A stretch of DNA of 64,000 bases. Source: Actinoplanes subtropicus (GTDB lineage Bacteria > Actinomycetota > Actinomycetes > Mycobacteriales > Micromonosporaceae). The stretch lies in the NCBI RefSeq assembly GCF_000721705.1, contig NZ_JOJL01000018.1:1-64000 (forward strand), given 5' to 3'. A program made the translations under genes and the position numbers. Position 1 is the first letter of the stretch. The number at the start of each line of letters is the position of its first letter. The notes under the pieces are model-generated. The model was not told the origin of the DNA. It saw only the letters and a program-made list of their open reading frames with translations, and ran no database searches. Positions 8,136 through 16,720 of this stretch are shown in pieces.

Positions 8136-9347
8136 GTGTTCGATCGGCCGGGCGAGGACGAGGAGCCCGACGCGACAGTGGCGATCGGCAGTGAGTCCGA
8201 GCCGACCGTCTCCCTCGGCGACGGGTCCGAGAAGACGATCGCGATCGGCGGGGAGTCCGAGGCGACAGCGGCGATCGGCGACGGGTCCGAGAAGACGATC
8301 GCGATCGGCGGCGGGTCCGAGCCGACGGTGGCGCTCGGCATTTCGCCCGACGCGACGATCGCTATCGGCCCTGGCCACGTTGCACCCGGTCAGCACGAGC
8401 CCGGACATCAAGAACCCGAGCGGCGCCGGCCGGGCCGCGGCGGGCTCGCCGGTGCGGCCGATGGCCTGCTCGGCAAGGGCCGGGAACTGGGTGAGCGGCT
8501 AGGCGCCAAGGCCCGGCAGGAGCTGGGCGGTGACCAGCATGTGACACGCCGCCGGCTGCTCGCCGGCGTCTCGGGCGTGGTCGGCCTGGCGCTCGCGGGC
8601 GGCATTGTGGTGGAGGCGACGCAGAGCCCGTCACATCAGCCGCGGGCGACGGCGAACTCCCGCGGGCCCAACGGCCCGCGCTCCGCTGGTCCGACCGAGA
8701 ACGCCCCCACATCTGCGGCGCTGCCCGAGCAGCGGCGCCCGGTCCGCACGCTCGCCGAGTACCGCAAGCTGGTGCCCGGGGCGGCGTTCCCGGCCGACGC
8801 GGTAGCGCTGACCATCGACGACGGTCCGCACCCGGTGTGGACCCCGAAGATCCTCGGCCTCCTGGAGAAGTACCACGTGCCCGCGATGTTCTGCATGATC
8901 GGCAACCAGGTTCTCGGGCACGAGACGGTCGCCCGGTCGGTCACCGACGAGGGGCACCAGCTGGCCAACCACACCTGGAGCCACCCGATCACCCTCGAGA
9001 AGGAGCCGCCCGCCACGATCCGGCGGGAGATCGTCCGGGCCCAGGACAAAATCTACGACACCACCGGTTACGCGCCGAAGCTGTTCCGCTCGCCCGGCGG
9101 CGCCTGGTCGAGCACGGTCTTCCAGGCGGCCGCGCACAACGGGCTCATCCCGCTCGACTGGAGCGACGACCCGCGCGACTGGTCCCGCCCCGGCGTCGCC
9201 AAGATCGAAAGCAAACTGCTCGCGGCCAAGCCCGGCGAGATTCTGCTCTGCCACGACGGCGGCGGCGACCGCTCGCAGACCTATGCGGCGCTCAGCAGCG
9301 TCATCCCCGCGCTGGTCGCCCGCGGTTACCGGTTCGTCGCGCTCTAA
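8136..9347 (+). CDS. Membrane-anchored polysaccharide deacetylase (NodB/CE4) with Thr-repeat tail
   Basis: 403 residues. Residues 11-80 are seven exact-period 10-residue repeats of the form [S/P][E/D]xT[V/I/A]x[I/L]Gxx (for example SEKTIAIGGG). A charged linker leads to RRRLLAGVSGVVGLALAGG at 138-158, a membrane or Tat-like segment. The NodB domain spans about 205-403: motif 1 TIDDGP (D228, D229), motif 2 NHTWSH (H279, H283), motif 3 RSPGG (~317) and a late LCHDGG motif (~375). These metal-binding and catalytic residues are intact, so it should remove acetyl groups from an N-acetylated glycan outside the membrane. The repeat tail would be cytoplasmic and is not part of the known enzyme family. 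Confidence 0.88.
   Translation: MFDRPGEDEEPDATVAIGSESEPTVSLGDGSEKTIAIGGESEATAAIGDGSEKTIAIGGGSEPTVALGISPDATIAIGPGHVAPGQHEPGHQEPERRRPGRGGLAGAADGLLGKGRELGERLGAKARQELGGDQHVTRRRLLAGVSGVVGLALAGGIVVEATQSPSHQPRATANSRGPNGPRSAGPTENAPTSAALPEQRRPVRTLAEYRKLVPGAAFPADAVALTIDDGPHPVWTPKILGLLEKYHVPAMFCMIGNQVLGHETVARSVTDEGHQLANHTWSHPITLEKEPPATIRREIVRAQDKIYDTTGYAPKLFRSPGGAWSSTVFQAAAHNGLIPLDWSDDPRDWSRPGVAKIESKLLAAKPGEILLCHDGGGDRSQTYAALSSVIPALVARGYRFVAL
8166..8375 (+). repeat. 30-bp in-frame tandem repeat, seven units
   Basis: Codes for residues 11-80 of the deacetylase with no phase slip. Units end in TCCGAG or a close variant, and two units starting AAGACGATCGCGATCGGC are identical over 18 bases. The Thr of each unit keeps a hydrophobic residue three positions on (unit 4, SEATAAIG, has Ala at +1 but keeps Ile at +3), so selection appears to act on the protein motif. 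Confidence 0.85.
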
Positions 9348-9476
9348 GAAAGTCGGATGGTTTTCGGCTCCTGCCGAGACTCCCGACGGTGACCGATTGG
9401 GGGAAGAGACTCGTAGCCGATTTTCAGCCCTTACACAACTTGGTCACAGAGGCCGCCAATATCGGCGGGACAAAGT

Positions 9477-11492
9477 ATGACCATGACCCTGATAGTTGGG
9501 CAAACAGTCGGCCCGGCGACGGCGCCGGTGGAATCGCGCCGGGGCGCCGCGATCTGGGAACGGCAGGCGCTCGCCGTCCTGCTGATCGGCTCGGCCGTGC
9601 TCTACCTGTGGAACCTGTCCGTATCCGGGTGGGCCAACTCCTTCTACGCGGCCAGCGCCCAGGCCGGTTCAATGTCGTGGAAGGCGTGGCTGTTCGCGTC
9701 CCTCGACCCCGGCAACTCCATCACCGTGGACAAGCCGCCCGCGGCCATGTGGGTCATGGGGCTGTCGATGCGGATCTTCGGCGTGAACAGCTGGGCACTG
9801 CTGGTTCCCGAGGCTCTGATGGGCGTCGCCAGCGTCGCATTGTTGTACGCCGCCGTGCGCCGCTGGTCCGGCCCCGTCGCCGGCCTGCTCGCCGGTGCGG
9901 CGCTCGCGCTGACCCCGGTCGCGGTGCTGATGTTCCGGTACGACAACCCGGACGCCCTGCTCGTCCTGACGCTGACCGCCGCCGCGTACACGACCGTACG
10001 CGCCGTCGAATCGGCGTCCTGGCGGTGGCTCGCCCTCACCGGGGTCCTGCTCGGCTTCGGCTTCCTCACCAAGATGATGCAGGCGTTCCTCGTCCTGCCC
10101 GGACTCGCCTTGGTCTACCTGGTCGCCGCGCCCACCGGCATCGGCCGCCGGATCCGCCAGCTGCTCGGCGCGGGCGCGGCCGTCGTCGTCTCGGCCGGCT
10201 GGTTCGTCCTGCTGGTCTCCCTGTGGCCGGCCTCGTCCAGGCCCTACATCGCCGGATCGACCAACAACTCGCTGTGGCAACTCGCCATCGGCTACAACGG
10301 CATCAGCCGCATCCTCGGCCGCAACCGGGGCGGGGGCGGCCACCCGACGGCGTCCGGCGTCGGCGGCGTGGGCGGCGGCGGACATACGGCGCTACGGGCG
10401 ACGGCCCTCGGCGGCGGCCACGCGATAGGCGCCAACACACCCGGCATCGGCCGCTTGTTCGGCGCCGGCTTCGGCCCGGAGATCTCCTGGTTGCTACCGG
10501 CCGCCCTGGTCGCCCTGCTGGGCCTGTCCATCGGCACATGGGGTCGCTCCCGCACCGACCGCACCCGTGCCGCGGCCATCCTCTGGGGAGGCTGGGTCAT
10601 CGTCACCGGCATCACCCTGAGCTTCATGAGCGGTACGGATCACTCGTACTACTCCCTCGTCCTCGCCCCCGGCATCGCCGCACTCGTCGCCATCGGCGCC
10701 CGGCAGTTCTGGGTCTGGCGCTCCCCCGCATCCGCCGACCAGCCCCGCCCGCTGCTCGCCCACGTCGCCCTGGCCGCGATGCTCCTGGCCACCGGGATCT
10801 GGAACTTCGTCCTGCTCGGCCGATCCACCTGGGCGCCGGGCCTGCGCTGGTTCATCTTGCTCGCCGGGGTCCTGGCGGCGGCCGCGATGCTCGTCCCAGC
10901 CTCCCTACCGCGCCGAGCCCTGGTCGTAACGACCGCGACGATCGCAGTCGTAGCCGCCGGCACCGGCAGCGCGGCCTGGGCGATCGCCACCGACGGATCC
11001 GCACACACCGGTTCGTCCCCCGAAGCCGGCCCCGCAACCGCCTCCGCCACGGGCAACGGCAGCAGAACCGGCCGCGCTCAGGGCAACGGCCGCGGCACCG
11101 GCAAACGCGGCCGGAACGCCGGCCTCCCCGGCCGGCGAGGCGAAAGCGACGCCAACCCCGCCCTGGTGACGCTCCTCGAGGCCACGACCGGCAACCGCTG
11201 GGCAGCCGCGACGAACGGCTCCATGCAGGCCGCCCCACTCCAACTGGCAAGCGGAAAATCCGTCATGGCCATCGGCGGCTTCTCCGGCAGCGACCCCGCA
11301 CCGACCCTCGCCCAGTTCCAGACCTACGTACGCGACGGCGAGGTCCGCTACTACCTGGCCAACGGAGCCGGCGGAACCCGCCGCTCCGGCAACCGCGGCC
11401 CATCCATCAGCACCTGGGTCTCCACCCACTACACCGCGACCATCATCGGCAACACCACCGTCTACGACCTGACCAGCCCCAAACCAAACTGA
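9477..11492 (+). CDS. GT39-family (ArnT/PMT-like) glycosyltransferase, integral membrane
   Basis: About 672 residues. Membrane segments begin at about residue 30 (LAVLLIGSAVLYLWNL), followed by the family loop DPGNSITVDKPPAAMWVMGL with its Asp-Lys-Pro. About ten hydrophobic helices follow. RYDNPDALL near residue 160 is another family motif. Enzymes of this class move a sugar from a polyprenyl-phosphate donor to an acceptor at the outer membrane face. Two low-complexity inserts, a Gly/His-rich loop (~280-320) and an Arg/Gly/Ser-rich stretch (~510-560), are typical of actinobacterial members. ATG at 9477 has only a weak upstream GGGA; a second in-frame ATG is two codons on. Confidence 0.85.
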   Translation: MTMTLIVGQTVGPATAPVESRRGAAIWERQALAVLLIGSAVLYLWNLSVSGWANSFYAASAQAGSMSWKAWLFASLDPGNSITVDKPPAAMWVMGLSMRIFGVNSWALLVPEALMGVASVALLYAAVRRWSGPVAGLLAGAALALTPVAVLMFRYDNPDALLVLTLTAAAYTTVRAVESASWRWLALTGVLLGFGFLTKMMQAFLVLPGLALVYLVAAPTGIGRRIRQLLGAGAAVVVSAGWFVLLVSLWPASSRPYIAGSTNNSLWQLAIGYNGISRILGRNRGGGGHPTASGVGGVGGGGHTALRATALGGGHAIGANTPGIGRLFGAGFGPEISWLLPAALVALLGLSIGTWGRSRTDRTRAAAILWGGWVIVTGITLSFMSGTDHSYYSLVLAPGIAALVAIGARQFWVWRSPASADQPRPLLAHVALAAMLLATGIWNFVLLGRSTWAPGLRWFILLAGVLAAAAMLVPASLPRRALVVTTATIAVVAAGTGSAAWAIATDGSAHTGSSPEAGPATASATGNGSRTGRAQGNGRGTGKRGRNAGLPGRRGESDANPALVTLLEATTGNRWAAATNGSMQAAPLQLASGKSVMAIGGFSGSDPAPTLAQFQTYVRDGEVRYYLANGAGGTRRSGNRGPSISTWVSTHYTATIIGNTTVYDLTSPKPN

Positions 11493-11586
11493 CCACAGAG
11501 ATCCCCGTATTACATCCAGCTGGCGGGGAACGGGCCTTGGCAAAGCCTTGCCCGGGCCTCCACTATCCGAAGTAGCATCAACGGTC

Positions 11587-13140
11587 ATGACTGTGTTGAC
11601 TGGCGATCGCCTGCCATCCGTCCTGGCCGCCGGTGTCGCCGCCCTGATCGGGGTTACCGGCGCTGGTGTGCTCAGCGTGGCGCCCGCATCCGCGGCCGCT
11701 CAGAAGCCGTCGCCCGGGTCCGCGGGGCTCGGCGACCGGCTGTACCCGACGCTCGGAAACGGCGGGTACGACGTCCAGAACTACGATCTCTCGCTCGACT
11801 ACGCGCGGAAGGACCCGGCCCAGCAGATCACCGGGAACGTCACGATCACCGCGCGAGCCATCCAGAGCCTGTCCCGGTTCGACCTTGATTTCGCCGGTGA
11901 CGCGGTCGGCGCGGTCACCGTCGACGGCAGGAGGGCCGCGTTCACCCGGTCGGGGGAAGAGCTCGTCATCACGCCCAGCCGCCCGATCCGCGACCGCGCC
12001 GTCTTCACGGTCGTGGTGAGCGGCTTCCGGGCTACCCCGGTCGCTCCCGACGCGGATGCGCCGGTCGGCTTTGTCAAGACGCCCGACGGCACCGTGCTCG
12101 CCGGCCAGCCCGCCTCGTCGCACAACCTCTTCCCGAGCAACGACCACCCGAGCGACAAAGCCACGTACACGATCAAGATGACCGTGCCGGACGGATGGAC
12201 CGCCACCGCGAACGGCACGCTGGTCCGCACCAGCGAGAGCCACGGTCGCGAGTCGTGGGTCTACCGCGAGAAGAACCCGATGGCCAGCGAGCTGGTCCAG
12301 GTCGCGGTGGGTGACTTCCTGCAGTACTCGCGGGGGAAGGTCGACGGCATTCCGATCCGCGACGTGGTGCCGCGCCGGCTCGCCGGCACCCTGCTGCCCA
12401 GGTTCGCCAACGAGCTGGAGCAGATGAAGTGGATGGAGAGCAAGGTCGGCAAGTACCCGTTCGAGAACTACGGCGTGGTCGTCATCGACGGCAACCTCGG
12501 CTTCGCGCTCGAGACCCAGACGCTGTCGCTCTTCGACACCGGCTCGTTCCCGTCCGACTCGGCCGGGCTCGACCCGGTGCTGACCCACGAGCTGGCGCAC
12601 CAGTGGTTCGGTGACAGCGTGGCGCCCGAGGTCTGGAGCAACGTCTGGCAGAACGAGGGCCACGCGTCCTACTACGAGGTTCACTACGCGGCCGAGCACG
12701 GCACACTCAAGACGTACGTCGGCTTCGACACGCTCGAGGCCTACTACAAGAACAGGTACGCCCGCGGTGACCAGTACCGCGCGACGTACGGCCCGGTGGC
12801 CCGCCCGCTCAAGTCGGACTCGATCTGGGACGTCTTCAACCCGAACGTCTACTCGGGTGGCTCGGTCGTTCTCTACGCCCTCCAGCAGCAGGTGGGTGAT
12901 CGCAAGTTCGCCAAGATCGAGCGGGACTGGGTGCAGCAGAACAGGGGCAAGTCGAAGTCGACCGAGGACTTCATCGCCCTGGCGTCGAGGGACTCCGGGC
13001 AGGATCTGCGCGGCTTCCTCAACGACTGGCTCTACGGCAGCAAGACCCCGCCGATGCCGGGTCACCCGGACTGGACCGTCACCCCGGTGACGCCGGCGAC
13101 CACGGCCGCGGCGGCGCCGGCAGCCCCACTCACGTATTAG
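11587..13140 (+). CDS. Secreted M1-family zinc metallopeptidase
   Basis: 517 residues from ATG 11587. A signal peptide is visible (LAAGVAALIGVTGAGVLSVA, cleavage after ASAAA near residue 38). A beta-sandwich N-domain follows, then the substrate loop GFALETQ (~310). The zinc site is HELAHQ at 334-339 with the third ligand Glu ~357 in QNEGHASYYE. The spacing fits HExxH-x18-E of M1 aminopeptidases. The usual NEGFA reads NEGHA here, an uncommon change next to the ligand. A Pro/Thr/Ala tail ends the protein, and a strong terminator follows. The longer frame from 11548 would spoil the signal peptide. Confidence 0.9.
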   Translation: MTVLTGDRLPSVLAAGVAALIGVTGAGVLSVAPASAAAQKPSPGSAGLGDRLYPTLGNGGYDVQNYDLSLDYARKDPAQQITGNVTITARAIQSLSRFDLDFAGDAVGAVTVDGRRAAFTRSGEELVITPSRPIRDRAVFTVVVSGFRATPVAPDADAPVGFVKTPDGTVLAGQPASSHNLFPSNDHPSDKATYTIKMTVPDGWTATANGTLVRTSESHGRESWVYREKNPMASELVQVAVGDFLQYSRGKVDGIPIRDVVPRRLAGTLLPRFANELEQMKWMESKVGKYPFENYGVVVIDGNLGFALETQTLSLFDTGSFPSDSAGLDPVLTHELAHQWFGDSVAPEVWSNVWQNEGHASYYEVHYAAEHGTLKTYVGFDTLEAYYKNRYARGDQYRATYGPVARPLKSDSIWDVFNPNVYSGGSVVLYALQQQVGDRKFAKIERDWVQQNRGKSKSTEDFIALASRDSGQDLRGFLNDWLYGSKTPPMPGHPDWTVTPVTPATTAAAAPAAPLTY

Positions 13141-13153
13141 TCACTGCGGGTTC

Positions 13154-13182
13154 AGGCCGGGGCGCGTCGCCCGCCCCGGCCT
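13154..13182. terminator. Hairpin terminator after the M1 peptidase
   Basis: An 11-bp perfect stem, AGGCCGGGGCG facing CGCCCCGGCCT, with a 7-base loop, 13 bases after the stop. It lies between convergent genes, so it may serve both strands. No long U run follows. Confidence 0.75.
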
Positions 13183-13215
13183 TGAACGATCCGCATTTCG
13201 CGTCTTGTGGACTGG

Positions 13216-13401
13216 TCACCGCGCGAGGATCAAGGCCACCGCGGCCCAGAAGGCGAGACAGAACCCGACGACGCCGACCCAGACCGCGACCAGCCAGGCG
13301 CGCTCGGCCGGCGGCCGGACAACCTCCTCGGGACGCGGACGGCCGGCCAGGACAAGGGCCACCTCGTGCGGCGACAACAGCGATTGTGCTGATCTGAGCA
13401 T
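13216..13401 (-). CDS. Small single-pass membrane protein
   Basis: 61 residues. The N-terminal half is SLLSPHEVALVLAGRPRPEE; the C-terminal half is one membrane helix (AWLVAVWVGVVGFCLAFWAA). ATG at 13401 has GGGAGG seven bases upstream, which supports a real gene. It lies 3' of the truncated oxidoreductase. No family recognised. Confidence 0.55.
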   Translation of the reverse strand: MLRSAQSLLSPHEVALVLAGRPRPEEVVRPPAERAWLVAVWVGVVGFCLAFWAAVALILAR

Positions 13402-13574
13402 CTGTGCCTCCCGACATCGGTTGGGCTGGGATGCCTCAAGGATCGCCCACCGAACGCCGTCACCGCCTCTGCCGGAAGTCCACGGTCACGACCCGGACAC
13501 CCGCCGATCGGCCGATGAGACCACCCACGAGTTGATTCGTTCGGCGCCTGGACCGGCGTTTGCGGGGGTGGGGA

Positions 13575-13904
13575 GCCGGCCTCCACCACCTCGTGGGCCG
13601 CGCCGGCCGCGGCCATCGCGTTCGCCCACGTCCCGGCCTCGGCGCCGCTGACCACGGTGCCGACCTCGTCGACGAGCGCGGCGCCGGCCCCTTCGCTCCA
13701 TTCGGCGAACAACGCCCGGGAGCGCCCGGCCAGCACCACCATGTCGGGGTAGGCATGCGCCAGACGAAAGATCCGAGTGTCCCCGGCTGAACGCTCACCC
13801 ATCGGCTGGCCGGGTTCATGACAGCGGACGTCAACTCCATGCCGGAGCAACGCGACGGTCGCCGACAGGCCGATGACCCCGCCACCGATAGCTGCCACGT
13901 TCAT
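13575..13904 (-). pseudogene. FAD-dependent oxidoreductase (DAO-type), 3'-truncated
   Basis: The first ~110 codons show an N-terminal FAD-binding fold: IGGGVIGLSATVALLRHGVDV (GxGxxG), then RHG-V-CHEPGQPMG, then SAGDTRIFRLAHAYPD, as in monomeric sarcosine/N-methyl amino acid oxidases. After HEVVEAG the frame stays open but becomes Pro/Arg-rich and unrelated, and the remaining ~250 residues of a normal enzyme are absent. It lacks the substrate domain and cannot be active. The break lies near 13575, just upstream of the small membrane-protein gene. Confidence 0.7.
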
Positions 13905-14236
13905 ACCGGCCGACGCTATCAGCGCCCGGCAGCGACATGGGCGCGCGAACTACCTGGTCCGTCTTGCTGCGGTTGCTCGGCCCGGCACCGGTGCCGGACG
14001 GCGAGACCTGAGGGCACACCTTTCCGCGTACGCAATCCGGCAGTTGTTCGACCGCGCCGCCGCCTCGACGACGTGCGGTACGGCGACGGACACGCTCCGT
14101 GGCTGACGCATTCGTGTTCACCCATATGGTCGGCGACAACAGCCGTTGCGCCGATCCCCGGTTGCTCCCCCGCGACCAGAGAATGGTCGGCGCGGCGGGG
14201 GCAGACATCCGCCCCCGAACTGTGGAGTGCCTCGAA
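13905..14236. other. Spacer before the Ser/Thr kinase, no gene seen
   Basis: A 332-bp stretch between the oxidoreductase remnant and the kinase start. Reading frames extend through it but lack recognisable content. It presumably holds the kinase promoter; no hexamers assigned. Confidence 0.3.
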
Positions 14237-15931
14237 ATGAGCGGATGGCAGCCGTCCGGCTACACGACTGTCCGTCCGCTCGGCGCCGGCGCGTCGGGCA
14301 GCGTCGTGCTCGCCACGCACGACGAGACCGGCGCCCCGGTCGCGATCAAATACCTCACCCGCGAGCTCGGGGACGACACCTCCTTCCGGAATGCCTTCCG
14401 GCAGGAGGCGCGGCTGCTCGGGGAGATCAACGACCCGCACGTCTGCCGGCTGTACGAGTACGTCGAGTCCGCTGCGGGCGCGGCGATCGTGATGGAGCTG
14501 GTCAACGGGGTGTCGCTGCGGCAGATGCTGCGCGCGCACGGCGCGACCACCCCGGAGTCGGCGCTCTGTGTGCTGAAGGGCTCGCTCAGCGGGCTGGCCG
14601 CCGCGCACGCCCGCGGCGTCGTGCACCGCGACTACAAGCCGGAGAACGTCCTGGTGACCGGCGAGGGGCAGAGCAAGCTCGCCGACTTCGGCATCGCCGT
14701 TCCGGTCGGTCTGGGTGCGGAGACCCTCGTTTCCGGTACGCCCCGGTACATGGCCCCCGAGCAGTGGACGGGCGCCCCGGCGACGCCCGCCTGCGACATC
14801 TACGCGGCCACTGCCACCTTCTTCGAGTGCCTCACCGGCAAGCCGCCGTACGACGGGCCGAACCTGTTCGCCCTGCACGAGCAGCACGCCAACGCGCCCA
14901 TCCCGACCGATCCGGCGCCGCCGCCGGTGCACGACCTGCTGCGGCACGGCATGGCCAAGCAGCCCACCGACCGGCCCCAGCACGCCCATGCCTTCCTGCA
15001 CATCCTGGAGCAGGTGGCGGGCGCGGCGTACGGCCCGGATTGGGAGAACCGCGGGCTGCGCGATCTGGCCCGCCGGGCCGCCCTGCTCGCCGCGCTGTGG
15101 CCGTTCCCGGACGGCACCGGGGGCGCCACCAGCCTCGCCACCACGGCGCTCGGCGCGGCCACCCAGCGGCTCGGCCCGGCCCGCCGTGGTCGCAAGCGGA
15201 TCGCGCTGGCCAGCAGCGCCATCGTCGCCGCGCTGCTGCTCGGCGGGGTCGGCTATCACTACGCCGCCGCGACCGAACACGCGGCGCTCGCGGGCGGCAA
15301 GGCGAGCCCGGCCACGGTCGATCCGCCGGCGACCGGGCCGTCCGGCGCGAACTCCCCGGGGGCGACGGCCGCCGCCTCGGCGAGCACGCCCGCCGCCTCG
15401 ACCCCGGCCGGCACGGTGACCCAGGGCGCGACGAACGGCCCGACGCAGCCGGCGGATCCCGGCACCACGCCCGGTAAGTCCCCGTCTCCCTCGACCTCCG
15501 GCAAGCCGACGGTCAAGCCCACCACGCCCGCCCCATCCCCGTCCGCGTCGGTCAGCACCTCCCCGGCGCCTCCGCCGGACACCACCGCCCCCACCGTCGG
15601 CACGGTCAGCACGAGCCGGACGTTGATCGAGGCGGACGGCTGCCGGTACGGCTACCGGACGAGCACGATCTCGGCCACCGTCACCGACAACAAGAGCGGC
15701 CCGGCCGCGCTGAAGGTCAGCTTCCGCTACGCCCTGGGCGGCACCACCTCGACCGTCGCGATGAGCTCGGCCGGGCAGGGCGTCTTCCAGGGAACGATCG
15801 GCCCGCTGCCGATGCCGGAGACGGAGACCCGCATACCGATCTCCGTCGTGGCCGTCGACGCCGCCGGCAACTCGGGCAAGTCGGCGTCACCGGCGTACGT
15901 GACCCTCCAGAACTACTGCACCCCCGGTTAG
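14237..15931 (+). CDS. Membrane Ser/Thr protein kinase (PknB-type) with external domain
   Basis: 564 residues. The kinase domain spans about 9-275: glycine loop LGAGASGSV, VAIK (K38), HRDYKPEN (catalytic D132; Tyr replaces the usual Leu), ADFG (D150), GTPRYMAPE. Catalytic residues are complete. One membrane segment follows at about 318-340 (IALASSAIVAALLLGGVGYHY), then a Pro/Ser/Thr-rich stalk and a C-terminal beta-sandwich-like domain with two cysteines (EADGCRYGYRTS, NYCTPG). ATG at 14237 is chosen over the longer frame because it puts the glycine loop at the usual place and has GGAG upstream. It starts a three-gene run with a membrane protein and an Hsp70-like protein. Confidence 0.9.
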   Translation: MSGWQPSGYTTVRPLGAGASGSVVLATHDETGAPVAIKYLTRELGDDTSFRNAFRQEARLLGEINDPHVCRLYEYVESAAGAAIVMELVNGVSLRQMLRAHGATTPESALCVLKGSLSGLAAAHARGVVHRDYKPENVLVTGEGQSKLADFGIAVPVGLGAETLVSGTPRYMAPEQWTGAPATPACDIYAATATFFECLTGKPPYDGPNLFALHEQHANAPIPTDPAPPPVHDLLRHGMAKQPTDRPQHAHAFLHILEQVAGAAYGPDWENRGLRDLARRAALLAALWPFPDGTGGATSLATTALGAATQRLGPARRGRKRIALASSAIVAALLLGGVGYHYAAATEHAALAGGKASPATVDPPATGPSGANSPGATAAASASTPAASTPAGTVTQGATNGPTQPADPGTTPGKSPSPSTSGKPTVKPTTPAPSPSASVSTSPAPPPDTTAPTVGTVSTSRTLIEADGCRYGYRTSTISATVTDNKSGPAALKVSFRYALGGTTSTVAMSSAGQGVFQGTIGPLPMPETETRIPISVVAVDAAGNSGKSASPAYVTLQNYCTPG

Positions 15932-15940
15932 GAGTACGCG

Positions 15941-16624
15941 GTGTCCGCAGCGCAGAGGCCGGGGGAACCGGTCGACGACCGGGCCATGCGGCCGCCCGCC
16001 GATCCGTGGGCGACCATCGACCGCCCGGCCGAGACCGTGTACCTCGGCGGTCCCGACACGACCGTCCACCTCGGCCCGGCCGCCCCCGCGGCGCACCCGC
16101 CCCAGCCGAATCCGACCGTTTTCGACGACGAGTTCCGTTTCGGTCCCGGCGTACCGGCCGCCCCGCCGGCCGCCCCCGGCTGGCCGGCCGCCGCGCCGGC
16201 CAAGCGGCCGCGCCCGCTGTGGCGTCGGCTGGTGTCGATCCTCTCCAGCCTGCTGACCCTGGCGCTGGTCGTGATCGTCGGGCTCTACCTGTGGGAGAGG
16301 CTCAGCCCTCTGGTCGTGGAAAGCGCCACGGTGGCCGTGCCCCGTCCGGCCGGGAACCGCTGCGATGTCACCGTCGAGGTGGTCGGCACCGTACATACCA
16401 ACGGCAAGCGCGGCACCATCCGCTACCAGTGGCTCCGCTCGAACGCGTCGCCCAGCACCGTGCTCACCGAGCAGGTCGGCAGCGGCCAGCGCACCGCCAC
16501 CATCACCCTCAAATGGACGTTCAACGGCGTCGGCACGACCGCCGAGACCGCCACCTTGAACATCACCGAACCGACGCCGATGGAGGCCCAGACCGCGGTC
16601 GCCTACCACTGCCGGCGCGGCTGA
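15941..16624 (+). CDS. Single-pass membrane protein with cytoplasmic TVxLG motifs
   Basis: 227 residues from GTG 15941 (TAGGAG seven bases before). The cytoplasmic N-terminus (about 90 residues, Pro-rich) carries two motifs, ETVYLGG and TTVHLG, that look like kinase/FHA sites. The membrane helix is at ~100-118 (ILSSLLTLALVVIVGLYLWE). The outside domain is beta-rich (CDVTVEVVGTVHTNGKRG ... TATITLKWTFNG) with two cysteines. It lies 9 bp after the kinase. It may be a kinase substrate or partner (inference). No named family recognised. Confidence 0.65.
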   Translation: MSAAQRPGEPVDDRAMRPPADPWATIDRPAETVYLGGPDTTVHLGPAAPAAHPPQPNPTVFDDEFRFGPGVPAAPPAAPGWPAAAPAKRPRPLWRRLVSILSSLLTLALVVIVGLYLWERLSPLVVESATVAVPRPAGNRCDVTVEVVGTVHTNGKRGTIRYQWLRSNASPSTVLTEQVGSGQRTATITLKWTFNGVGTTAETATLNITEPTPMEAQTAVAYHCRRG

Positions 16625-16720
16625 CCGGAGGGCTTTCTCGCCGCTCCTGAACCAACACGTTGGGGCTGTCGTTCGTCATACGGGCTGACTGGTCCTTCGT
16701 CGAACTCGGGAGCGCCCGCG

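Noticed and set aside
8837..11575. Very long plus-strand frame (912 codons) over the deacetylase and GT39 genes
   Set aside because: Arg/Pro/Gly-rich composition; it is the shifted frame of two well-supported genes.
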